64,000 bases of DNA, taken from contig MKTS01000008.1 in the NCBI GenBank assembly GCA_001898335.1, forward strand, positions 36,784 through 100,783, in the 5' to 3' direction. Below, in pieces: positions 35,389 to 42,806 of this stretch. The number at the start of each line of letters is the position of its first letter. Position 1 is the stretch's first letter. Source of the stretch: Mucilaginibacter sp. 44-25 (GTDB lineage Bacteria > Bacteroidota > Bacteroidia > Sphingobacteriales > Sphingobacteriaceae). Both the position numbers and the translations under genes were made by a program. Below the pieces are notes generated by a model, which was not told the DNA's origin, searched no databases, and saw only the letters and a program-made list of their open reading frames with translations.

Positions 35389-37158
35389 CTACGCGTCTAT
35401 CTCATGCTTCTCACCTATTTGCTGGCGCCACATGGCGTAGTACAAACCTTTCTGGTCTATTAGGTCATGGTGCTTGCCCGACTCTATGATATTTCCTTTT
35501 TCGAGCACGTAGATACAGTCGGCATGCATAATGGTCGAAAGCCTATGCGCGATCAGTATAGTAACGTGATCGTTCAGTACAGATACATCACGTATGGTAT
35601 CTGTAATTTCTTCTTCGGTGATAGAATCGAGTGATGAGGTAGCTTCATCAAACACCAGGATATCCGGCTTGCGCAGCAATGCACGGGCAATGGATAAGCG
35701 TTGCTTTTCGCCACCCGATACCTTAACACCACCTTCGCCAATTACGGTATCCAGGCCTTTGTCTGCACGGGCCATTAGTGTTTGGCATGCCGCCCGCTGC
35801 AATACGTTCAAACATTCCTCGTCGGTAGCGTCAGGGCGCACAAACAGCAGGTTCTCACGGATGGTGCCCGAAAATAGTTGGGTGTCCTGCGTTACAAAAC
35901 CAATGCGTTCACGTAACTGGTCAAGGTCAATCTCTTTGCTGGGTGTGTTGTTATAAAGCACATCGCCCTGCATGGGCTGGTACAGCCCCACCAGTAATTT
36001 TACCAGCGTGGTCTTTCCTGATCCTGACGGGCCTACAAACGCGATTGTTTGGCCCGTGTTAACATTAAAGCTAATATGGTTTAAAGCATTGCGGTTGGCC
36101 GTAAGGTGCTTAAAGCTCACATCAGTAAATGTTAGTTGCTGCACCTTTTCCAGCAGAATAGGTTTTTCGGGCTTTTTATCGATAGGGATGCTCAGGATAT
36201 TTTTGAAATTAGCTAATGATACCTCCGCCTCGCGCCAGCTTAAAATTACGTTTCCAAGCTCCTGCAAAGGGTTAAACAGGAAAAACGAATAAAACAGGAA
36301 GCTGAAATACTGCCCCGGTGATATGCTCCCGCGGAAGATAAGCATCAGCAGCACTACCACCATAGCGCTACGCACCAGGTTAACGGTTGTGCCTTGTACA
36401 AAGCTCATACTGCGCACGTATTTTACCTTCTTTAGCTCAAGGTCTAATATTTTGTAGGTGGTAGCGTTAAGGCGCTTAATTTCCTGCTTGGCCAGGCCAA
36501 GGCTTTTGATGAGCTCAATATTCCGTAATGATTCGGTAGTTGAACCGGCCAGCGCGGTGGTTTCTTTTACAATGTTTTTTTGTATGCGTTTGATACGCCT
36601 GCTCATGGCCATACTCACAAATGAGATAACAGGTATAGCCGCTACATAAACCAACAGCACCTGGTAACTTACCGATACCGAATAAACCATTACAAACACC
36701 ATCCCGATGATGGATACAAACAGGATGCTGATAAAAGAGGTGATAAACTTTTCGCAATCCAGTCTAACCTTTTGCAGTATACCGAGGGTTTCGCCGCTGC
36801 GCTGATCTTCAAAAACCTGGTAAGGCAGTTCAAGCGAGTGCTTAAGACCATCGGCATACATTTCGGCGCCAACTTTTTGCGTAATAATGTTGGTAAAATA
36901 ATCCTGGAAGTTCTTGGCAATGCGCGATACCATGGCTACACCAATAGCCATGCTTACCAGCGTAATTACCCGGTGGAAATATTCATTTTCGTTGAGGCTG
37001 GTACGCTTTTCAATAACACTGTCAACAATGCGACCGGTGATATAGGGGTCAAGCAGTGAAAAGCCAATGTTCATGGCTGCTAAAAACAAGGCCAGGACAA
37101 CTATCCAGCGATGCTTCTTTAGGTAACTGATAAGTATATTCATTTTTTTCGCCAGCAA
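35389..37158 (-). CDS. ABC exporter, fused permease and ATPase
   Basis: A 589-residue half-transporter (type IV exporter fold). Six membrane helices occupy about residues 15-300. The ATPase follows with Walker A GPSGSGKTT near 375, the signature VSGGEKQ near 479 and Walker B ILVFDEATSSLD near 500, plus the switch His in IAHRLST. Such proteins export lipids, drugs or peptides as homodimers; the substrate is not clear. It has its own strand and no partner gene. Length is typical of MsbA-like transporters. Confidence 0.93.
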   Translation of the reverse strand: MLAKKMNILISYLKKHRWIVVLALFLAAMNIGFSLLDPYITGRIVDSVIEKRTSLNENEYFHRVITLVSMAIGVAMVSRIAKNFQDYFTNIITQKVGAEMYADGLKHSLELPYQVFEDQRSGETLGILQKVRLDCEKFITSFISILFVSIIGMVFVMVYSVSVSYQVLLVYVAAIPVISFVSMAMSRRIKRIQKNIVKETTALAGSTTESLRNIELIKSLGLAKQEIKRLNATTYKILDLELKKVKYVRSMSFVQGTTVNLVRSAMVVVLLMLIFRGSISPGQYFSFLFYSFFLFNPLQELGNVILSWREAEVSLANFKNILSIPIDKKPEKPILLEKVQQLTFTDVSFKHLTANRNALNHISFNVNTGQTIAFVGPSGSGKTTLVKLLVGLYQPMQGDVLYNNTPSKEIDLDQLRERIGFVTQDTQLFSGTIRENLLFVRPDATDEECLNVLQRAACQTLMARADKGLDTVIGEGGVKVSGGEKQRLSIARALLRKPDILVFDEATSSLDSITEEEITDTIRDVSVLNDHVTILIAHRLSTIMHADCIYVLEKGNIIESGKHHDLIDQKGLYYAMWRQQIGEKHEIDA

Positions 37159-37239
37159 AAATACTAAAGGAACAGTCCTATGTGTTTCATTTGCTTTAAT
37201 TTGACAATAAGGTTATAAGCAACTTGTCCGTTATAAACA

Positions 37240-37270
37240 AAAAAGGGATAGCTTGTAGGCCATCCCTTTC
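37240..37270 (-). terminator. Terminator of frr
   Basis: On the minus strand AAAGGGATGGC and GCTATCCCTTT pair around CTACAA and are followed by TTTT, 20 bases past the frr stop. Confidence 0.75.
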
Positions 37271-37290
37271 ATATCATGTTCATGACGATA

Positions 37291-37854
37291 TTAAACAGTC
37301 ATGATGTCTTTTTCTTTCACTTCGGTCAATTGGTCAACCTTTACAATGTAAGCATCGGTAAGCTTTTGCACTTCGCCTTCGCCTGTTTTTATCTCATCCT
37401 CAGAAACACCTTCTGATTTCAATTTTTTAATTTTTTCGTTAGCATCTTTACGGATGTTGCGGATAGCTATTTTACCACTTTCAGCTTCGCCCTTGGCTTT
37501 TTTAACCAGGTCGCGGCGGCGTTCTTCTGTTAAAGGAGGTACATTGATGCGGATAATTACCCCATCGTTCTGTGGGTTAACCCCAAGATTAGCTTCTTTG
37601 ATAGCTTTTTCGATAGCGGGTAATAAATTCTTTTCCCAAGGCTGTACAACAATAGTACGGGCATCCGGAGTGGTAACACTGCCTACCTGGCTTAGCGGGG
37701 TTGGCGTACCGTAGTATTCAACCACAACATCGTCCAGCATAGATGGGCTGGCCTTACCTGCACGTATCTTGTTTAATTCACTGTCTGTATGGGCAATAGC
37801 TTTTTCCATTAAAGCTTTTGCATCATTTACTTGTTTCTTAATGAGTTCGCTCAT
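37291..37854 (-). CDS. frr: Ribosome recycling factor
   Basis: A 187-residue RRF that splits post-termination ribosomes with EF-G. The N-terminal helix runs through ALMEKAIAHTDSELNKIRAGKASPSML and the hinge domain contains YYGTPTPLSQVGSVTTPDART; PPLTEERRRDLVKKAKGEAE is the conserved third-helix start. All read in parts. Length matches the family. A full -7 element is 19 bases upstream. Confidence 0.96.
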   Translation of the reverse strand: MSELIKKQVNDAKALMEKAIAHTDSELNKIRAGKASPSMLDDVVVEYYGTPTPLSQVGSVTTPDARTIVVQPWEKNLLPAIEKAIKEANLGVNPQNDGVIIRINVPPLTEERRRDLVKKAKGEAESGKIAIRNIRKDANEKIKKLKSEGVSEDEIKTGEGEVQKLTDAYIVKVDQLTEVKEKDIMTV

Positions 37855-37872
37855 CGGGTTTCTGATTTTTCA

Positions 37873-37880
37873 CAAAAATA
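37873..37880 (-). promoter_or_regulatory. -7 element upstream of frr
   Basis: Reads TATTTTTG on the minus strand, a full consensus match 19 bases before the ATG. Confidence 0.45.
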
Positions 37881-38015
37881 GCAAAAAGTATGAAAGCGGC
37901 TAACAGCCTTCTACTTTGTTTGCCATAAAACGCAGCAAACAACAATGTTGTTTGCCCCAAAGTTTGGTGCATAAAAAAGCACGCCGGGGTTAGCAGCGTG
38001 TTTGTAGCAATAAAG

Positions 38016-38041
38016 AAAGGCACCGGGTTACCGGTGCCTTT
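38016..38041 (-). terminator. Terminator of the RNA-binding protein gene
   Basis: AAAGGCACCGG and CCGGTGCCTTT form a perfect 11-bp stem with a 4-base loop, 10 bases past the stop. A second hairpin with a T run (about 37974-38002) follows and may back it up. Confidence 0.85.
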
Positions 38042-38050
38042 GCTTAAATA

Positions 38051-38470
38051 TTATGACCAACGGTCGTCGCCCCTGTTGTTATCTTTAGAGTAGCCGCCAC
38101 CACGGTTACCACCGCCGCCATAGCCACCACCACGGTTGCCACCGCCGCCGTAGCCACCGCCACGGTTGCCGCCGCCGCCGTAACCACCACCGCGGTTACC
38201 GCCGCCAAAACCGCCACCACCGGCAGGTTTTTTGTTTTCGGCCTGGCTAACAGCAATTGAACGGCCGCTTATTTCTGATCCGTTTAAGCCTGAGATCGCT
38301 TTTTGAGCTGCTTCATCATCCGGCATTTCAACAAATCCAAAACCTTTGCTTCTTCCGGATTCTCTGTCAATAATAATTTTAACGGTGCTTACTTCACCAT
38401 AAGCTTCAAAAAGCTCTTGTAAATCTGCTTCCTGTAAAGAGTACGGAAGGCTTCCAACGAATATGTTCAT
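38051..38470 (-). CDS. RRM RNA-binding protein with glycine-rich repeat tail
   Basis: A 139-residue protein. Residues 1-80 are an RRM with RNP2 (IFVGSL) and RNP1 (KGFGFVEM). The tail (about 85-127) carries four copies of a ten-residue GGNRGGGYGG unit encoded by near-identical 30-base repeats, then a charged end DDRWS. Proteins of this shape bind single-stranded RNA and are often cold-inducible; the tail may promote condensation or RNA annealing. A -7 element and a leader hairpin (CCGGGTAACAAACCGG) precede it. The leader hairpin could be a site of autoregulation, which is only a guess. Confidence 0.92.
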   Translation of the reverse strand: MNIFVGSLPYSLQEADLQELFEAYGEVSTVKIIIDRESGRSKGFGFVEMPDDEAAQKAISGLNGSEISGRSIAVSQAENKKPAGGGGFGGGNRGGGYGGGGNRGGGYGGGGNRGGGYGGGGNRGGGYSKDNNRGDDRWS

Positions 38471-38523
38471 TAAAAATTTAATTTAGCACACCGGTTTGTT
38501 ACCCGGCATTAGTTTTGTTTTTT

Positions 38524-38531
38524 CAAATATA
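38524..38531 (-). promoter_or_regulatory. -7 element upstream of the RNA-binding protein gene
   Basis: Reads TATATTTG on the minus strand. A TTTG lies 22 bases upstream of it, slightly longer than typical. The leader to the ATG is about 45-50 bases and contains a CCGG...CCGG hairpin. Confidence 0.5.
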
Positions 38532-38615
38532 GAATAGAAAATCATCAATTGTACAAATATTTATTAAACTAAATGTTTTTATTTTTTGAAAATAAACGGG
38601 TTAGCGATTTTTAAA

Positions 38616-39068
38616 CTATTCAACAGCCATAATTTCGTACGATTTACCATTTAAAATCAACTGGTCGCCGGCCTTTTTCCCTTTTAACGCGAGGCCAAGC
38701 GGCGATGCCGGAGATATGGCCATATAGCTTTTCCCGGCATAGGCGATAGTACCCGCGCTAATGGCCAGGTAAAAGCTCCCGTTATTGGTATGTACAATAC
38801 TGCCTGCTTCGGCAACTTCTCCCGTACCGTTAAGCGGCAGGTGATTTAAGGCTACCATCAATTTATTGGCCTCGTTTAGCTGCGCCAGGTTACGGTTGGT
38901 TTCCTGCTGCGCCATTTCGCGGCCGGTTTCATACTTATCGCCGGCGCTGCTTTTGGTATCATCGGTTTGTGCCTGCTGCGCTTCGGCTATGGCCTGCTCT
39001 GCCGCCTGCATCCGCTGCCGCACATAAGCCGCACATAGGGCGTGCAGGTTTTCTTTTAGTTCACTCAT
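38616..39068 (-). CDS. GreA/GreB-like coiled-coil protein
   Basis: I place the start at the ATG at 39068 (MSELKENLHALC), 150 residues; the upstream extension is a hydrophobic stretch not shared with such proteins. An N-terminal antiparallel coiled coil with VRQRMQAAEQAIAEAQQAQTDDTKSSAGDKYETGREM is followed by a C-terminal FKBP-like domain ending SPLGLALKGKKAGDQLILNGKSYEI, as in transcript-cleavage factors. The coiled-coil tip has the Asp/Asp pair region (QTDDTKSSAGDKYETG) that GreA uses at the polymerase active site. The family in Bacteroidota is sometimes mislabelled. Function in transcription is inferred. Confidence 0.75.
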   Translation of the reverse strand: MSELKENLHALCAAYVRQRMQAAEQAIAEAQQAQTDDTKSSAGDKYETGREMAQQETNRNLAQLNEANKLMVALNHLPLNGTGEVAEAGSIVHTNNGSFYLAISAGTIAYAGKSYMAISPASPLGLALKGKKAGDQLILNGKSYEIMAVE

Positions 39069-39133
39069 AAAAAATATCACAACAATGGCTAAAATGCGCA
39101 TTTGAAGGTCGAATTACAAAACGCCTTAAAAAC

Positions 39134-39166
39134 AAAAGCCCCGGACACTCGCTGTCCGGGGACTTT
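39134..39166. terminator. GC-rich hairpin in the greA-like/small-membrane-protein gap
   Basis: CCCCGGACA and TGTCCGGGG form a perfect 9-bp stem around CTCGC. On the minus strand it is followed by CTTTTGTTTTT, so it could end a short RNA transcribed from the 39.2-39.36 kb gap. No gene accounts for it: the upstream gene on that strand is absent. Confidence 0.5.
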
Positions 39167-39365
39167 CAACCTAAACCTTATCACAATGTAAATGCGAGGC
39201 ACTTACATCATCTCTAACGTAATTTATTGGTAAATCATATTAAGAGATGGCGAAAATTACACATTTATATTTGGCTTTTGCAAGTGTGAATCATAAATAG
39301 CTCTAAAACAATGTTTATCGAAATTTGGTTAATGTGTGATAAAATTATATTAACCCACACTACAT

Positions 39366-39551
39366 ATGAACTTAAAACGGACTTTTGGCACTATACTCAC
39401 TATTTTGGGAGTAGTAGGCTTGCTGTACACAGGTGTACAGATCATTCAGCATAGCGGCACCCCAACCACGTTGGTGGTAGTTGGCATTATTGCTATCATT
39501 TTCTTTTCAACCGGTATCAGCCTGATAAGGGGCACTAAAGACGAAGCTTAA
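39366..39551 (+). CDS. Small two-helix membrane protein
   Basis: A 61-residue protein with two transmembrane helices (about residues 7-26 and 34-54) and a short charged C-terminus GTKDEA. Small membrane proteins of this form are conserved in Sphingobacteriaceae without a known role. Its last four bases overlap the convergent CapA stop. Start is the only ATG in frame. Confidence 0.65.
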   Translation: MNLKRTFGTILTILGVVGLLYTGVQIIQHSGTPTTLVVVGIIAIIFFSTGISLIRGTKDEA

Positions 39552-40627
39552 TCTGATATTACCGGCATTATCTTACCCGATTGAGTAATGGTAATGCCGG
39601 GTTTAGTAAAATCGGCCTCTGTAAGGTATTTAATACGCGCTGCAGCTCTGTTAAGTGTATCAGGCAATACGCTGCTTGCATGTGCCTGGCGGTACGAGCA
39701 AATTTGCCCGTTTAAAAATTTACCCTGTTTGCTAAGTTTAACTTTTAACAAAGGTGCCAGGCCGCATATGCCGCTTATGCTTACCCCTTTGTAGGTGGCA
39801 AAATTGCCCAGGCTATAAGCGATCAGCCGCTCTTTATACAGCTCCATGCCCCTTACCACATGCGGGCCATGGCCTAATACCAGGTCGGCACCGGCATCCA
39901 CCGCTGCATGGGCAAACTGCAATACGTTTCCCCTATTCTCGCCCCTGAACTTTTCTGTAGAATCGCGCACATGTTCAAAATCTGTACCCTCACCCCCGCC
40001 ATGAAATGATACGATCACGATATCACTCTTAGCTTTAAGGTCGGCTATAATGCTTTTAACATAACCTGTTTGCAGCATAGGCACCGTTTGCGAGTTAGGC
40101 GAGAAAGCGCAAAAGCCATAACGCACGCCTCCATGAGTAACTATTTTTGAGGGATGCGTCCTGAAGCCGGCCACGCCGATACCCAGGCTATCTAATAAGG
40201 CTATGGTGCGGTCGCGCCCGGCCTTGCCAAAATCGTTAGAATGGTTGTTACCTACGCTGAGCAGGTTAAACCCGGCTTGCTTGAGTACGCCGGCATATTT
40301 TTCCGGCATGCGGAACAAATAGCTTTTACTGCGCATATGCAGCTTGTAATCAACAGGGGCGCCGCTATCCAGCAATACACCCTCTAAGTTGCCAAATACA
40401 ATGTCAGCACTTTTGAGATCATGCGCCACGTGTTTGAAAGTTCCGCGGGCGCTGTCAGGTGGCAGGGCGGCACTATCAGGGTACGAGGTGCCCAGCATCA
40501 CATCGCCCACTGCGGCAATGCTTATTGTGCTGTCATTTAAGATTTCCTTTGGGGCTTTAGGTTTTGATGGGGCTATTGCCTTTTTTCTCTTCTGACTGTA
40601 CAGGCACTGTTGCGTGCCTGCAACCAA
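39548..40627 (-). CDS. CapA-family metallophosphatase-like protein, N-terminus out of frame
   Basis: The body (about 359 residues from a TTG at 40627) is a CapA/PgsA-like calcineurin-type fold: VGDVMLGTSYPD, FGNLEGVL, LSVGNNHSNDFG, VSFHGGGEG and VLGHGPHVVRG carry the metal-site residues. Relatives are lipoproteins in poly-gamma-glutamate or capsule export, or act as phosphatases. There is no signal peptide in this frame; a perfect one lies just upstream in another frame (40557-40670). Joining them needs removal of one base near the A6/GG tract at 40579-40586. Either the gene is broken or the assembly carries an extra base. Confidence 0.75.
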   Translation of the reverse strand: MVAGTQQCLYSQKRKKAIAPSKPKAPKEILNDSTISIAAVGDVMLGTSYPDSAALPPDSARGTFKHVAHDLKSADIVFGNLEGVLLDSGAPVDYKLHMRSKSYLFRMPEKYAGVLKQAGFNLLSVGNNHSNDFGKAGRDRTIALLDSLGIGVAGFRTHPSKIVTHGGVRYGFCAFSPNSQTVPMLQTGYVKSIIADLKAKSDIVIVSFHGGGEGTDFEHVRDSTEKFRGENRGNVLQFAHAAVDAGADLVLGHGPHVVRGMELYKERLIAYSLGNFATYKGVSISGICGLAPLLKVKLSKQGKFLNGQICSYRQAHASSVLPDTLNRAAARIKYLTEADFTKPGITITQSGKIMPVISD

Positions 40628-40670
40628 AAGCCAGCAACACTATAAAACATACTAACCATCTTGAGAACAT
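40557..40670 (-). other. Out-of-frame lipoprotein signal peptide of the CapA gene
   Basis: From the ATG at 40670 a short frame of 37 codons encodes a charged start, a hydrophobic core VCFIVLLAFG and a lipobox ending at Cys17 (LAFGC), then VQSEEKK and a stop at 40557. This is the N-terminus expected for CapA. The switch to the body frame is a +1 step at GAAAAAAGGCAATAG. Merged, the protein would have 373 residues. Confidence 0.65.
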
Positions 40671-40680
40671 GCCGTTATTC

Positions 40681-40713
40681 AAAAAAAAATCCTTTCATAG
40701 TTAGTGAAAGGAT
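40681..40713 (-). terminator. Terminator of the NlpC/P60 gene
   Basis: ATCCTTTCA and TGAAAGGAT form a 9-bp stem with a 7-base loop, followed on the minus strand by eight T residues. It lies 28 bases past the stop and upstream of the CapA signal peptide. Confidence 0.9.
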
Positions 40714-40741
40714 CTGTTAATTAATTCAGGTATAAAATTAG

Positions 40742-41329
40742 TTAGTTGGTTGGTTTCTCTTCAAATTTATCATCAACCGAAGCCGACGAGAATTCATTTT
40801 TAAAAGATTCTAATATACGCCCGCCCTTGTAAAAATAACGGCTGTAATAAGCCTCATCAAGGTTACTGATGGCAACACCACGTGATGAAGCATGGGCAAA
40901 TCTGCCGTTACCCAGGTAAATACCTACGTGCGAAATGCTGCGGCTGTGTATCTTGAAGAACACCAGGTCGCCTTCTTTCAGTTCATCTTTGCCTACCGGG
41001 CTCACCATGCTGAAAATATCACGTGAACTACGGCGGATAGACATGTTAAATACATCGCTGTATAACTGCTTGGTAAAGGCAGAGCAATCAATACCTTTAC
41101 GTGAGCTGCCACCAAAACGATATGGCGTACCTATCCAGTCGTAAACAAAGTGAAACAGTTTCATATTAGATGTGGCCGATACGGCAACACCCATAATTTG
41201 CGATAAATAATCTTTAGCTAAACTTTCCTGCTCAGCATCTGCAGCGGCAGGAGTTGGAACATTTTTTGTTTGAGCTTGGGCACATAAAAAGCTCAAAATT
41301 AGAGCAATAGCAATTGTAATTTTCTTCAT
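40742..41329 (-). CDS. NlpC/P60-family cell-wall peptidase
   Basis: A 195-residue exported C40 peptidase. A signal peptide (about residues 1-20, ending AQAQ) precedes the catalytic domain: Cys82 in KGIDCSAFTK, His134 in SISHVGIYLG and a polar third residue (His146 in FAHASS). These enzymes cut D-glutamyl-diamino-acid bonds in peptidoglycan stem peptides. The charged tail (EKPTN) is short and there is no separate wall-binding domain. Monocistronic with its own terminator. Confidence 0.93.
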   Translation of the reverse strand: MKKITIAIALILSFLCAQAQTKNVPTPAAADAEQESLAKDYLSQIMGVAVSATSNMKLFHFVYDWIGTPYRFGGSSRKGIDCSAFTKQLYSDVFNMSIRRSSRDIFSMVSPVGKDELKEGDLVFFKIHSRSISHVGIYLGNGRFAHASSRGVAISNLDEAYYSRYFYKGGRILESFKNEFSSASVDDKFEEKPTN

Positions 41330-41768
41330 TTAATCACTTTATTTTGTCGAATTAGGGCGACAAATGTTTATTAAATCAGACAGTATGTCTATTGTTGGAT
41401 ACAAAACTATCTATTTAAACGATATCTACAAATAATATTTTAAAATCGTTTAAGTAAATTTTTTTGCACCGTTGTTAACAAATCTCCTTTTACGGTAAAA
41501 TTAAGTGCTTGGTTATACCCCATTAAGTTATGCATGCATAATTTTTTTACGAAAAGATTATTAGGTAAATTGAGGTTTTTACCCCAGTTCAAAATGCCGG
41601 TTATCGGTACCCCAAAACGAAATTTGGCTTAAATATGTTTTAACAAATACTGTTTAACCTAATATTTAATATTAAGGCAGTTAAAGTTCACAACAAATTT
41701 GTTGCAGTTTCGGTTATTTGCAGGATATAATTAGATTTGCACTTTCTCATAGAAACTTTATTTAATAA
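41330..41768. other. 439-base intergenic region between the NlpC/P60 gene and pdhA
   Basis: Strongly AT-rich. No gene, repeat family or hairpin stands out except AACGATAT/ATCGTT-like short pairs near 41418-41450. It holds the divergent promoters; the pdhA -7 element is the only clear signal. Confidence 0.5.
41732..41739 (+). promoter_or_regulatory. -7 element upstream of pdhA
   Basis: TAGATTTG followed by CAC, a full TAnnTTTG match, 30 bases before the ATG. A -33 TTTG at the usual distance is not evident. Confidence 0.55.
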
Positions 41769-42764
41769 ATGAGTTCAATCGAAATAACTAAAGACACCTA
41801 CCTGATGTGGTATGAGTCTATGCTGTTGATGCGTAAATTTGAAGAAAAGACCGGTCAATTATACGGTCAGCAAAAAATACGCGGATTTTGTCACCTCTAC
41901 ATCGGCCAGGAAGCTGTATTAGCCGGCGCCATGTCTGTTATCCGTCATGAGGATAGCATGATCACTGCTTATCGCGACCACGCGCATGCTTTAGCCAAAG
42001 GCACATCGCCAAACGCTATCATGGCAGAGATGTACGGTAAAGCCACAGGCTGCTCAAAAGGTAAAGGCGGTTCAATGCACATGTTCGACAAGGAAAACCA
42101 TTTCTACGGCGGCCATGGTATTGTTGGCGGCCAGGTACCACTGGGTGCGGGTATAGCCTTTGCCGAAAAATATAAAGGCACCGATAACGTAAACATCGCC
42201 TACATGGGTGATGGCGCCGTTCGCCAGGGTGCTTTAACAGAAACCTTTAACATGGCTGCCCTTTGGAAACTGCCTGTTATATTTATTTGCGAAAATAATG
42301 GTTACGCCATGGGTACCTCTGTAGAGCGTACCACCGCGCAAACTGATATTTATAAATTAGGCTTACCTTACGGTATCCCTTCATCGCCGGTTGACGGTAT
42401 GGACCCTGTAGCTGTTCATAACGCTATGGACGAGGCTGTGCAACGCGCACGCCGCGGCGAAGGCCCTACCTTCCTTGAAATGCGTACTTACCGCTTTAAA
42501 GGCCACTCCATGAGCGACCCGCAAAAGTATCGCACTAAAGAAGAGCTGGAAAGCTATAAAGCCAAAGACCCTATCGAGATCACCAAACTCGCTATCCAGA
42601 AAAACGGCTATGCCGATGATCAATGGTTTGAAGAGATTGAAGCAAAGGTAAAAGCCCAGGTAGATGAAGCAGTTAAATTTGCTGAAGAGTCGCCATGGCC
42701 TGAGGCATCAGAGCTTTATACGGATGTTTATGTGCAGGATAATTATCCGTACATCCGCGACTAA
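41769..42764 (+). CDS. pdhA: Pyruvate dehydrogenase E1 alpha subunit
   Basis: A 331-residue thiamine-diphosphate subunit. GGKGGSMHMF-like KGKGGSMHMFDKENHFYGGHGIVG (read in parts), the ThDP motif GDGAVRQGALTETFNMAALWKLP and the phosphorylation-loop-like RYRTKEELE region RTYRFKGHSMSDPQKYRTKEE are present. E1 alpha and beta form the decarboxylase of the complex. The partner E1 beta gene (pdhB) is not here; pdhC follows after 42 bases. A good -7 element precedes it. Confidence 0.95.
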   Translation: MSSIEITKDTYLMWYESMLLMRKFEEKTGQLYGQQKIRGFCHLYIGQEAVLAGAMSVIRHEDSMITAYRDHAHALAKGTSPNAIMAEMYGKATGCSKGKGGSMHMFDKENHFYGGHGIVGGQVPLGAGIAFAEKYKGTDNVNIAYMGDGAVRQGALTETFNMAALWKLPVIFICENNGYAMGTSVERTTAQTDIYKLGLPYGIPSSPVDGMDPVAVHNAMDEAVQRARRGEGPTFLEMRTYRFKGHSMSDPQKYRTKEELESYKAKDPIEITKLAIQKNGYADDQWFEEIEAKVKAQVDEAVKFAEESPWPEASELYTDVYVQDNYPYIRD

Positions 42765-42806
42765 TTATTTGACTGATCACAACATTAACAAAATTCATCA
42801 CGATAT

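Noticed and set aside
38044..38256. Alanine/valine-rich open frame overlapping the RNA-binding protein gene
   Set aside because: It is another reading frame of the glycine-codon repeats on the same strand; the frame with the RRM is clearly the gene.
40557..40627. Classic -1 slippage at the A6 tract of CapA
   Set aside because: The step needed is +1, and the codon phase (GAG AAA AAA GGC) does not give a proper X XXY YYZ -1 site.
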